Shown piece by piece: positions 39,696-48,913 of a DNA stretch of 64,000 bases. The stretch is from positions 1-64,000 of the forward strand of contig PBLA01000028.1 of NCBI GenBank assembly GCA_002722245.1, in the 5' to 3' direction. How positions within the stretch are numbered: position 1 is the first letter of the stretch; each line of letters begins with the position of its first letter. The notes beneath the pieces were generated by a model, which did not search any database, was not told the DNA's origin, and was given only the letters and a program-made list of their open reading frames with translations. The translations under genes and the position numbers were made by a program. This stretch comes from Flavobacteriales bacterium. Lineage in GTDB: Bacteria > Bacteroidota > Bacteroidia > Flavobacteriales_C > GCA-002722245.

Positions 39696-40327
39696 CCTAT
39701 TGAATACATGATTTTATGTACAAACGCTTTTAGTAAACTTGGCTCAAATACAAAAGTAATTACAAATCCGAAAACAGCCCCCCAAAAATGTGCATCATGT
39801 CCGATATTATCAACTTGTTTTTTCGCCATATATTGTGAATAAATGAGATAAAGTGCACCAAAAAGAAAACCTGGAATAAATAGTTCTTCAGGAAGAAATA
39901 AAAAACCTATTTTACTCATTGGGTCGATCGCAATTGAAGCAAAAACAATTGCTGATACTGCGCCTGAGGCACCAAGTGAATTATAATTTGAATTATTCTG
40001 ATGTTTAACTACATTGTAAAATGAACTAACAGCTAAAGCTGCTACATAAATCAAAATGAAATTAACACTTCCTTTTATATTTCCGAATAGCGCTTTATAG
40101 GTGTACTCCACCCTTGGTCCAAAAAAATACAGGGCAAACATATTAAATCCAAGATGCATCCAATCGGCATGGATTAAACCGCTACTAAAAAGGCGGTACC
40201 ACTCCTTTCGATGTTTAACTTGATAAGCATTAAACATCATTTTCCATTTTAAGCTACTGTCATTAAACGCTTGATAGGAAGTGTATGCTGTTAATCCAAT
40301 TATTAAATAGGTAATGTATGGTGTCAT
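39692..40327 (-). CDS. Rhomboid family intramembrane serine protease
   Basis: GLIHADWMHLGFNMFALYFFG, GASGAVSAIVFASIAIDP (catalytic GxSG), DAHFWGAVFGFV. Confidence 0.9.
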   Translation of the reverse strand: MTPYITYLIIGLTAYTSYQAFNDSSLKWKMMFNAYQVKHRKEWYRLFSSGLIHADWMHLGFNMFALYFFGPRVEYTYKALFGNIKGSVNFILIYVAALAVSSFYNVVKHQNNSNYNSLGASGAVSAIVFASIAIDPMSKIGFLFLPEELFIPGFLFGALYLIYSQYMAKKQVDNIGHDAHFWGAVFGFVITFVFEPSLLKAFVHKIMYSIG

Positions 40328-41368
40328 TTATTCTTCTTTTTCGTCAAATTCTAAATCCTTTTGCGATTGTTTATGTGTCCACCCCGTAGAGTATCCCGCT
40401 TCACTGTGACCTTGACCATAAGACCCTCCTTGGCCAAAACCAGCAATTGTCCATGATGATCTTCCTTGGATATAGTACAAATCTTTCCAAAAAACGCCAC
40501 CAAAGGCACCATAAAATTGAGCCATTATTATTCGCATTCCAACTCCATTGCCATTTTTTATCGCTTGTCTTGATGCTTTTTTTAAATTCTGGTTGAAAAT
40601 CAAATGACAGATTAACCAAGTTGGGGCTGCGACAACATTCCCTGCTAAACCGCCACCTATTACCGCCATAAACCATGAGGTGTCCAAACTAAAATAACAT
40701 ATTGACGCATAGATTATGGATAGATAAATCATCCAATCCCAAACAAAAACTAACTTTGAATACCACTCCATACGTTGAAATGCTGTTCGAACCATATCAT
40801 TACCGAAGGCTTTAATAAGTAAAATATCATGAATTTTACGTTTAAATATTTTGATAGATTGCCCACCTTTTTGCGCAACATTGTAAAGCTTTTCAATCTC
40901 TTTTCGCTCTTTAATTAATGGGACTTTATACAGTTGCTCTAATTGATCTATCCACAGCAAAACAGCAAAATAGGTAAATTTCCCTTCTACATTGTAAAAT
41001 AGAACTTCGTTTGATCCTGATTGTTTTTTTGCCCAACGAATAAAAAAAGGAACGTTGATTAAAAATGAAAGCACAACTAGTATAGCAAACAATCGTGCAT
41101 TTAGATAGGCCCGTTTATTTGCTGTGTTTTTGACATCTTCCTCTGCTAGCGGAGATAATGAAGATTTTATGAATAAATCAGGCGAAAGAGCAAATCTGTG
41201 AACAGTAGGTTGAGAAAGGTGATAATTCATTCCTTCTTCTGGAATACTCCCCCAATTTTCGAATCGAAAACCTAGAAAAAAAAAGAACAACAAAAGAAAA
41301 CCTATGAGCCACTGTGTTTTAGTAAAATATTTCTTCCTCAATAGAGCCATTCTCTTTTTAAAATACAA
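40328..41368 (-). CDS. Uncharacterised multi-TM membrane protein with Gly-rich/acidic tail
   Basis: Several TM segments; stop codon abuts the rhomboid start codon (same operon); no family recognised. Confidence 0.7.
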   Translation of the reverse strand: MYFKKRMALLRKKYFTKTQWLIGFLLLFFFFLGFRFENWGSIPEEGMNYHLSQPTVHRFALSPDLFIKSSLSPLAEEDVKNTANKRAYLNARLFAILVVLSFLINVPFFIRWAKKQSGSNEVLFYNVEGKFTYFAVLLWIDQLEQLYKVPLIKERKEIEKLYNVAQKGGQSIKIFKRKIHDILLIKAFGNDMVRTAFQRMEWYSKLVFVWDWMIYLSIIYASICYFSLDTSWFMAVIGGGLAGNVVAAPTWLICHLIFNQNLKKASRQAIKNGNGVGMRIIMAQFYGAFGGVFWKDLYYIQGRSSWTIAGFGQGGSYGQGHSEAGYSTGWTHKQSQKDLEFDEKEE

Positions 41369-41377
41369 AATAAAAAA

Positions 41378-41399
41378 AGGCAGGATAACTCCTGCCTTC
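41378..41399 (-). terminator. Terminator-like hairpin downstream of htpG
   Basis: aaggcagga/tcctgcctt stem preceded by an A-run. Confidence 0.65.
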
Positions 41400-41422
41400 T
41401 GAGATTTTATTAACGTCTATGT

Positions 41423-43309
41423 TTATTCAATAATCTCTATGGATCTATTCACAAACTCTGTTAAATCTTTTCCTTTAAGGAGTCCTACCGATAACAATGC
41501 CAAATCCGCAGCTTGTTTTGCAAGTTTTTGCTTAGTATCCTCATCTCCCTCATTGAGTATTTTACCAACCAGTGAGTGATTGGAGTTCACCACTAAGTTG
41601 TATGACTCTGGGAAGTTCCCCATCATTCCTCCTTGTCCTCCTACTCGTTGCATTTCAACCATTCTTCGCATAAACTCACTTTGCGTTACCTGAATTGGTG
41701 CGTCTTTTTCACTCAAACTTTCAAATTGAACAGTATAGGTTTGAGTATTAACCACGCCTTCAATTACAGGCTTTAACTTCTCCTCATCCTCTTTGGAAAG
41801 TTTACTTGGCACTTCCTCATCCTTTGCGATTAATTTGTCAATCGTATCCGAGTCTATTCTTGCAAAAGTCACATCGCTTAGATCTTGTTCTAATTTATTC
41901 ACAAGGTGAGAACTTAACGCTGTATCGAGTACTAAAACATCATATCCTCTTTCTTCGGCTTTAGCTATTGCTGAGTGATGTGCTTCAGGATCGTGGGTAT
42001 ACAAAACAACTGTTTTTTTATCCTTGTTTTCCTGATTGACTTTAATTTTTTCAAGATACTCATCAATTAAGAAAAATTCTTCTTTCACGTTTTTGTAAAG
42101 CATGAATTTCTTTGCTTTATCTGCAAATTTTTCGTCACTCAATAACCCAAATTCAATGAATACTTTAATATCATCCCATTTCTTCTCAAACTCTTCTCTA
42201 TCCTTGGTAACGAGCTGCTTTAATTTATCAGCTACTTTTTTGGTAATGTGTGAAGATATTTTCTTTACGTTTTGATCAGCTTGTAAATAAGACCTTGATA
42301 CATTTAACGGAATATCTGGCGAATCAATTACACCATGCAATAACGTTAGGAAGTCTGGAACAATACCTTCAACTTGATCTGTGACAAAAACTTGATTGCA
42401 ATATAACTGAATCTTGTTTTTTTGCATCTCCATATTATGACTCAATTTAGGGAAATATAAAACTCCCGTTAAATTGAATGGATAATCTACATTCAAATGA
42501 ATATGAAACAAAGGTTCTTCAAACGACATTGGATACAATTCTCTGTAGAAACTTTTGTAATCCTCATCGGTTAAATCAGCTGGAGCTTTTGTCCATGCTG
42601 GTGTTGGGTTGTTTATAATATTATCAACGGTGATTTTTTCAGGCTCTGGTGCCTCCTCACCTTCTTTAACTTCTGGTACAGGTAATGTTTCCTCTTTTGT
42701 TCCAAATTTAACTTGAACTGGTAAAAACTTACAATATTTTGTAAGCAACTCCTGAAGTTTATATTCTTCAAGATAGTCCTTCGCATCATCCGATATGTGA
42801 AGAATAATATCGGTACCTCTCGATTCCTTATCTTCATCGTTTAATTCATAGGTTGTACTTCCTTCGCAGATCCATCGAGCACCAGTACTTTCTTCTTTAT
42901 ACGACTTGGAGTACACCTCTACTTTATCCGAAACCATAAATGCAGAAAAGAATCCCAAACCAAAATGCCCAATGATTCCATCTGCTTTATCTTTGTACTT
43001 CTGAACAAACTCCTCCGCTCCTGAAAAAGCGATTTGCGCAATATATTTTTCAATTTCCTCACCAGTCATTCCCAATCCGTTATCACGAATGGTAAGTGTT
43101 TTTGCCTCCTTATCTGTTATAACCTCTACTAACGGTTCCCCTAAATCACCTTTAGCCTCTCCTATGGATGATAATGCTTGAAGTTTTCTACATGCATCAA
43201 CTGCATTAGAAACTAATTCTCTTAAAAAGATTTCTTGATCAGAGTATAAAAACTGTTTGATTATCGGAAAAATATTTTCCGCCTGAACATTAATATTTCC
43301 TTTTGCCAT
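41423..43309 (-). CDS. htpG: Molecular chaperone HtpG (Hsp90)
   Basis: FLRELVSNAVDACRK, IRDNGLGMTGEEI, GIIGHFGLGFFSAFMV. Confidence 0.97.
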   Translation of the reverse strand: MAKGNINVQAENIFPIIKQFLYSDQEIFLRELVSNAVDACRKLQALSSIGEAKGDLGEPLVEVITDKEAKTLTIRDNGLGMTGEEIEKYIAQIAFSGAEEFVQKYKDKADGIIGHFGLGFFSAFMVSDKVEVYSKSYKEESTGARWICEGSTTYELNDEDKESRGTDIILHISDDAKDYLEEYKLQELLTKYCKFLPVQVKFGTKEETLPVPEVKEGEEAPEPEKITVDNIINNPTPAWTKAPADLTDEDYKSFYRELYPMSFEEPLFHIHLNVDYPFNLTGVLYFPKLSHNMEMQKNKIQLYCNQVFVTDQVEGIVPDFLTLLHGVIDSPDIPLNVSRSYLQADQNVKKISSHITKKVADKLKQLVTKDREEFEKKWDDIKVFIEFGLLSDEKFADKAKKFMLYKNVKEEFFLIDEYLEKIKVNQENKDKKTVVLYTHDPEAHHSAIAKAEERGYDVLVLDTALSSHLVNKLEQDLSDVTFARIDSDTIDKLIAKDEEVPSKLSKEDEEKLKPVIEGVVNTQTYTVQFESLSEKDAPIQVTQSEFMRRMVEMQRVGGQGGMMGNFPESYNLVVNSNHSLVGKILNEGDEDTKQKLAKQAADLALLSVGLLKGKDLTEFVNRSIEIIE

Positions 43310-43563
43310 TTTTGTTTTAAATTATTTCGTTGGCCTATATCAAGTTAAATGCCATTAGATCAGAACTGACATTATGTACAAAATATGCTTAAATGAGACT
43401 GCCAACACAACATTTTGACACAATTTACTGCCAAATGCATCATTTCAACTAACAGGATGATCAATTCACTAGTAAAAATCATCAATTAAAATAATTTATT
43501 GTTTAGCATTGAATATTTTATATTCGTTTATTTAAATTAGGGAGTTATTAAATTTCGAATGAA

Positions 43564-44628
43564 ATGGGAAAGATAGATATTCAGATAAACAGGATTGAAA
43601 CCTCCAGATTAGGTGATGTTGACTTTGAAAACATTCAATTTGGACGTGTGTTTTCTGACCATATGTTTGTGGCTGATTATGAAAACGGAAAGTGGGGCAA
43701 TTTCGAAATTTTACCTTTTCAGGACTTAAACTACAATCCAGCCTTTAATTCACTGCATTATGGTCAAGCGGTGTTTGAAGGTATGAAGGCACATTTAGAT
43801 GCTGAAAACAATGTAGTTTTATTCCGACCACGTGATAACTTTGCCCGATTAAATCGATCTTGCGAACGTCTTTGCATGGCGACGATTGATCCTGAAATTA
43901 TGTTGGAAGGACTATCAGAGCTTGTTAAAATTGATAAGGAGTGGATACCTAAAACAGATGATGGTGCACTTTATATTCGGCCGTTAATGTTTGCTACTGA
44001 TCAATATATAGGTGTGGCACCCTCTGAAACCTATAAATTAGTCATTTTTACATGTCCTGTTAATAAATATTATGATGCTGCTGTAAAGGTAAAGGTTGAG
44101 GATGTTTACTCAAGAGCTGCAGCTGGTGGAATTGGTTTTGCTAAAGCCGCAGGGAATTATGCAGCCTCGCTCTTACCTGCAAAAATTGCCAACGAGGAAG
44201 GGTATGATCAATTGATTTGGACGGATGCCAAAGAACATAAATTTATTGAGGAAAGTGGAACAATGAATTTAATGGTCATTATTGATGGTAAAATTATTAC
44301 TCCACCCGCTGGTGAAACGATATTAAGCGGAATAACACGTATGTCGGTACTTCAAATAGCAAGAGATTTGGGGTATTCTGTAGAAGAACGTCAACTCTCG
44401 GTAGATGAAATCATTGAGGCTCAGAAAGCGGGATTACTTGAAGATATGTTTGGTACCGGAACAGCCGTTACTATTACCCATGTTTCTGCGTTTGGTCGAA
44501 ATGGAACAAATTATACTCTACCTCCATTATCCGAAAGAAAAGTTTCAAAACAACTCAAATCTGAGTTAGAGGCAATTAAAAGGAATCAGAAAGAGGGTTA
44601 TGAACAATGGATAATTGTTGTTCGTTAA
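43564..44628 (+). CDS. ilvE: Branched-chain amino acid aminotransferase
   Basis: HYGQAVFEGMKAHLDAENNVVLFRPRDNFARLNRSCERLCM...AAGNYAASLLPAKIANEEGYDQLIWTDAKEHKFIEESGTMN. Confidence 0.95.
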   Translation: MGKIDIQINRIETSRLGDVDFENIQFGRVFSDHMFVADYENGKWGNFEILPFQDLNYNPAFNSLHYGQAVFEGMKAHLDAENNVVLFRPRDNFARLNRSCERLCMATIDPEIMLEGLSELVKIDKEWIPKTDDGALYIRPLMFATDQYIGVAPSETYKLVIFTCPVNKYYDAAVKVKVEDVYSRAAAGGIGFAKAAGNYAASLLPAKIANEEGYDQLIWTDAKEHKFIEESGTMNLMVIIDGKIITPPAGETILSGITRMSVLQIARDLGYSVEERQLSVDEIIEAQKAGLLEDMFGTGTAVTITHVSAFGRNGTNYTLPPLSERKVSKQLKSELEAIKRNQKEGYEQWIIVVR

Positions 44629-44758
44629 TTGTTTACATAAATTTAGCGCTTTCTTCAGGGAGGCGCTCCCTTACTTTTAAATACAATCTTGTTCAATCTA
44701 TTTATTCTTAAAAATTTTTCTCTGTTTAATTTCAGTCAATCCGATTATTGCTTTTCAT

Positions 44759-44766
44759 TATCTTTG
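44759..44766 (+). promoter_or_regulatory. Putative -7 promoter element TATCTTTG
   Basis: TAnnTTTG 20 nt upstream of ATG 44787. Confidence 0.5.
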
Positions 44767-44786
44767 TAGGCCATGCCAAAAGACCA

Positions 44787-46208
44787 ATGAATAGAAAAAT
44801 TGAAGTTTTAAAATATATAGCTAGTGACTATTTAACAAGTGCTTTAGCGTGGTTCCTTTTTTTTGCATTCAGAAAAAAAGTGATTGAATGGCCTTACGAG
44901 CTAACGCTTGAGCAAATTAGCAGCAACTCCAAATTTTGGTTCGGAATTATATTTATTCCCTTTGGTTGGGTTATTCTTTATGCTGTTCAAGGGTTGTATC
45001 ACAACGTTTTTCGAAAATCACGACTTAAAGAATTTGCACAAGTTTTTATTTCTTGTTTATTAGGAAGCTTAGTCATTTTCTTTTTATTTGTTCTAGATGA
45101 TAGAACGGACAATAATTATAAATCGTACTACAAGAGTTTTTTATTTTTATTGAGCGCTCAGTTTGTGTTAAATGGTGTGTTTCGATACATCATAACTACA
45201 TTATCCGCCAGAAAAATCCACAAAAGAATCATCGGTTTCAATACATTAATTATTGGATCGAATGAAAAAGCAGCAAAATTGTACCAAGAACTTGAAAACG
45301 CAAAGCGATCAGCAGGGTATAAAATTGTTGGATTTGTTAATGTTGATGAGGGAAAGGAAAACTATGTGCTATCAAATTTCACAACCTATTTAGGCTCCTT
45401 CAAAGAAGCTCAAAAAATTATCTCTGAGCACCAAGTGGAAGAGGTAATTATTGCATTGGAATCCAAAGAGCATGAAATGATTCAGAATATTTTAACTAAT
45501 CTTCAGGAATCTGACGTGAAAGTGAAAATTATCCCTGACTTGTATAATATTCTAACTGGTCAAGTAAAAATGAATTCCATTCTCCATACTGCTCTTATTG
45601 AAATTACAATTGGCAATATGGCTAGTTGGCAAATTGTAAGTAAGCGACTACTGGATATTTTCATTTCTGTTTTTGTACTTCTAATTGGGGCTCCTTTTTA
45701 TTTTTTAGTTGCTTTGTTGGTTAAAATGAGTTCAAAAGGACCTATTTTTTTTACGCAAGAGCGAATTGGACTTCGAGGAAAACCTTTTAAAATTATTAAG
45801 TTTCGGTCTATGTATACCGATGCTGAAAAGGACGGCCCTGCACTTTCTACAGATAAAGATTCACGTATAACACCTATTGGTCGATTTTTAAGAAAGACAA
45901 GAATTGATGAAACACCTCAATTTTGGAATGTACTAACAGGTGATATGAGTATTGTTGGACCCCGTCCTGAACGTCAATTTTTCATTGATCAAATTATTCA
46001 AAAAGCGCCCCAATATAAATATTTACATCGGGTTAAACCAGGTATTACCTCATGGGGACAAGTAAAGTACGGTTATGCGGAAAACGTAAATGAAATGGTT
46101 GATCGTTTGGAATATGATCTCATTTACATGGAAAACCGATCACTTCTTGTTGACTTCAAAATTATGATTCATACAATTCTTGTTATCTTTCAAGGAAGGG
46201 GGAAGTAA
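44787..46208 (+). CDS. Polyprenyl-phosphate sugar phosphotransferase (initiating exopolysaccharide glycosyltransferase, WbaP/WcaJ type)
   Basis: N-terminal TMs, CoA-binding-like domain, C-terminal catalytic domain KRLLDIFISVFVLLIGAP...GPIFFTQERIGLRGKPFKIIKFRSMY...DETPQFWNVLTGDMSIVGPRPER. Start corrected to MNRKIEV at 44787. Confidence 0.92.
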   Translation: MNRKIEVLKYIASDYLTSALAWFLFFAFRKKVIEWPYELTLEQISSNSKFWFGIIFIPFGWVILYAVQGLYHNVFRKSRLKEFAQVFISCLLGSLVIFFLFVLDDRTDNNYKSYYKSFLFLLSAQFVLNGVFRYIITTLSARKIHKRIIGFNTLIIGSNEKAAKLYQELENAKRSAGYKIVGFVNVDEGKENYVLSNFTTYLGSFKEAQKIISEHQVEEVIIALESKEHEMIQNILTNLQESDVKVKIIPDLYNILTGQVKMNSILHTALIEITIGNMASWQIVSKRLLDIFISVFVLLIGAPFYFLVALLVKMSSKGPIFFTQERIGLRGKPFKIIKFRSMYTDAEKDGPALSTDKDSRITPIGRFLRKTRIDETPQFWNVLTGDMSIVGPRPERQFFIDQIIQKAPQYKYLHRVKPGITSWGQVKYGYAENVNEMVDRLEYDLIYMENRSLLVDFKIMIHTILVIFQGRGK

Positions 46209-46317
46209 TTGTATTGAATCCAATACTCATATACTTAAAGTACTCTCCGACCGCTAAAGTCAATTCCATTTTTGATTAAAAAAAGGAACTTTATAAAGAA
46301 AGGTAAAATTTAGTAGT

Positions 46318-46325
46318 TACTTTTG
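46318..46325 (+). promoter_or_regulatory. Putative -7 promoter element TACTTTTG
   Basis: TAnnTTTG upstream of the MBOAT start at 46358. Confidence 0.4.
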
Positions 46326-46357
46326 CTTTTAATTATTCATGTTGGAAATCATCTATT

Positions 46358-47782
46358 ATGTTATTTGGAAGTCTTACGTTTTTATTTGTTTTCCTTCCTA
46401 TACTGATCTTCCTCTATTATATTGCGGATAAAAGATATCGCAACGCTATATTACTCCTATCAAGTATACTATTTTACGCCTGGGGAGGAGTTAGTTATGC
46501 ATTAATCCTGCTAGCGTCTCTTGGTTTTAATTTTACAATGGTAAAACTAATTGAGAAAAACAATGCTTTGAAGCGGTTTTATCTATTTGTTGGACTAACA
46601 TTAAATATTTTATTAATTGCGGTATTTAAGTACTTAGACTTCTTAATCGAAAACCTTAATCTGATTAAAAGTCTTTTCTCCGATTCACCGGATAACACTT
46701 CTTTAATGGGTATTGCTCTACCACTAGGAATCTCTTTTTTTACTTTTCAACAAATGTCAATGCTATGGGATGTCTATCGCGACCCTAATCACCCGAAGGC
46801 AACAATCATAAATACGTCTTTATACATTAGTCTTTTTCCTCAATTAATTGCTGGACCAATTGTGAGGTATAAGGATATTATTGAGCAGATTAATCAAAGA
46901 AAAGAGTCCATTAAAAAAATTAACTCTGGTGTTCAACGATTCATTATTGGTTTATTCAAAAAAATAATGATTGCAAACACCTTTGGTTTGGTTGCAGATA
47001 CAATTATTGAAAGTGATTTAAATACGATTGACACGCCTACCGCTTGGTTAGGTATAATTGCTTACACATTTCAGATATTTTTCGATTTTTCTGGATATTC
47101 AGATATGGCTATTGGATTGGGTAAAATATTTGGATTTGATATACTAGAAAATTTCAATCTACCTTACACCGCGACCAGTATTCGAGACTTTTGGAGAAAA
47201 TGGCATATTTCTCTATCAACCTGGTTTAGAGATTATGTATATATTCCACTTGGAGGAAGTAGAACCGGAAAATTTAAAACGTACAGAAATTTGTTTATTG
47301 TTTTCTTTTTAACTGGACTTTGGCACGGAGCTACTTGGACTTTTATATTATGGGGACTATTTCATGGCATATTTCTTATTCTTGAAAATATAGGGTTACA
47401 AAAGGCACTAGATAAAATCCCTAAACTTTTTCAATGGATGTACGCTATGCTCGTTGTAATTATTGGGTGGGTATTATTTAGAATTGAAAACCTTTCGGAA
47501 GCTATTCATTACATCAAAAAATTATTTGGAGTTGGTATTAATACCATTAATCATGGTGTTCTCTCTCATATTAATCTTGAAATTCTTTGGATGGCGTCAT
47601 TTGCTATTTTCTTAAGTTTAGGATTGCACCGTAGGTTACTTAACATTTTAACAAAAGTTTTACCAAAAGAGCATGCCATTTTTCTTTTGGTAAAAAACAC
47701 CTTATTAATTTTTATGTTTTTAATTACCATTACTTACATAAACTCAGGTTCATATAATCCTTTTATCTACTTTCGATTTTAA
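46358..47782 (+). CDS. MBOAT family O-acyltransferase (AlgI-like)
   Basis: Multi-TM; ISFFTFQQMSMLWDVYR, QLIAGPIVRYKDI, DFSGYSDMAIGLGKIFGF, FWRKWHISLSTWFRDYVYIPLGGSR, GLWHGATWTFILWG. Confidence 0.95.
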   Translation: MLFGSLTFLFVFLPILIFLYYIADKRYRNAILLLSSILFYAWGGVSYALILLASLGFNFTMVKLIEKNNALKRFYLFVGLTLNILLIAVFKYLDFLIENLNLIKSLFSDSPDNTSLMGIALPLGISFFTFQQMSMLWDVYRDPNHPKATIINTSLYISLFPQLIAGPIVRYKDIIEQINQRKESIKKINSGVQRFIIGLFKKIMIANTFGLVADTIIESDLNTIDTPTAWLGIIAYTFQIFFDFSGYSDMAIGLGKIFGFDILENFNLPYTATSIRDFWRKWHISLSTWFRDYVYIPLGGSRTGKFKTYRNLFIVFFLTGLWHGATWTFILWGLFHGIFLILENIGLQKALDKIPKLFQWMYAMLVVIIGWVLFRIENLSEAIHYIKKLFGVGINTINHGVLSHINLEILWMASFAIFLSLGLHRRLLNILTKVLPKEHAIFLLVKNTLLIFMFLITITYINSGSYNPFIYFRF

Positions 47783-47785
47783 CCA

Positions 47786-48913
47786 ATGAAAGCAAAATCT
47801 ATTCTCCTATATATGTTGCCTATCGCTTTTTTAGCCATTCTTTATCTTCCATTAATTAACGGAGGTTTAAATATTTGGCAATTTGAGCGGAAAAACGAAA
47901 ATAGAGTATACAGAGACAGTGTTGAGGTGGACCTTAATCATCTTGACGCTTTCCCAAATGATTTTGACACTTATTTTGCAGATAATATATCCTTTAGAAC
48001 TCCCCTTCTTGATGCTTTTCATAACATTAAATTTTCTTACTTTAAAATCTCTCCTCATCCCGATAGAATGTTTGTAGGCTACGACAATTGGTGTTTTCTA
48101 TCAACCGATGAGAAAAAGATTTATTCAGGAGAGTTAGATTTTTCATTAAATGATTTGGAAAAGCTAAAAATAGAATGGACACGAAGAAAGCATTTCCTTG
48201 ACTCTCTTAAAATCCCATTTTATTGGTTAATATCACCCTGTAAGCATAATGTGTATGATAACAAAATTCCGTTTAACATCCTTAAGTCAGACACAAGTAG
48301 AACACGTAAAATAATCCAACACCTTAAACCTGTCCTAAATGATCAAATTATAGATCCTACTCAAACTTTTATTGAAAACAGGGAAAACACTGATTTATTT
48401 TATCGATTAGATAACCACTGGAATTATGAAGGAGGGCATTTAGCTTCTAAAATTCTTCATGACCGTATAAATCAAGACTTTGGTAGTCATACGGCTCAAT
48501 TTCCTGAAATTACTTGGAAAGACTCTGTAAGAACGATAGGGATACATTTATCACTGATTGGGATTGACGGTTTGGGAGATCCATTCAAATACCCACTTAT
48601 TCAAAATGAAACGGCTACAGAAGCTCCTAAGTTTAACTTTCCTCCTACACCAGGTTTTGCCTATCCCTGGGAGTATGAATTTAGATTCATCAAAAAAGAG
48701 CCCATTAAAAATGGATTGCGAGTATTATTTATACGAGATTCTTTTTCAGGACAAATGATGCCTTTTACCAAAGAAATGTTTAATGAAACACTCTATATTT
48801 TTGATGCATGGCAATATTTATTGAACGAGGATATTATATTAAAATACAAACCTGATTTGGTTGTTTTTCAAGGTCTTGAAACGCACATAAAAGCGATAAT
48901 TAAAGATAAATAA
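47786..48913 (+). CDS. AlgJ/AlgX-like (SGNH-type) exopolysaccharide O-acetylation protein
   Basis: Single N-terminal TM; DNISFRTPLLDAF, FYRLDNHWNYEGGHLASKIL, VLFIRDSFSGQMMPF; directly follows AlgI-like MBOAT. Confidence 0.85.
   Translation: MKAKSILLYMLPIAFLAILYLPLINGGLNIWQFERKNENRVYRDSVEVDLNHLDAFPNDFDTYFADNISFRTPLLDAFHNIKFSYFKISPHPDRMFVGYDNWCFLSTDEKKIYSGELDFSLNDLEKLKIEWTRRKHFLDSLKIPFYWLISPCKHNVYDNKIPFNILKSDTSRTRKIIQHLKPVLNDQIIDPTQTFIENRENTDLFYRLDNHWNYEGGHLASKILHDRINQDFGSHTAQFPEITWKDSVRTIGIHLSLIGIDGLGDPFKYPLIQNETATEAPKFNFPPTPGFAYPWEYEFRFIKKEPIKNGLRVLFIRDSFSGQMMPFTKEMFNETLYIFDAWQYLLNEDIILKYKPDLVVFQGLETHIKAIIKDK

Noticed and set aside
43381-43440. Sigma-54 (TGGC-N8-GC) promoter upstream of htpG
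   Set aside because: TTGGCAGT elements are present but spacing and the -12 GC do not fit the sigma-54 consensus.
44640-44680. agggaggcgctccct hairpin after ilvE as terminator
   Set aside because: Stem is short and lacks an immediate T-run; too weak to call.
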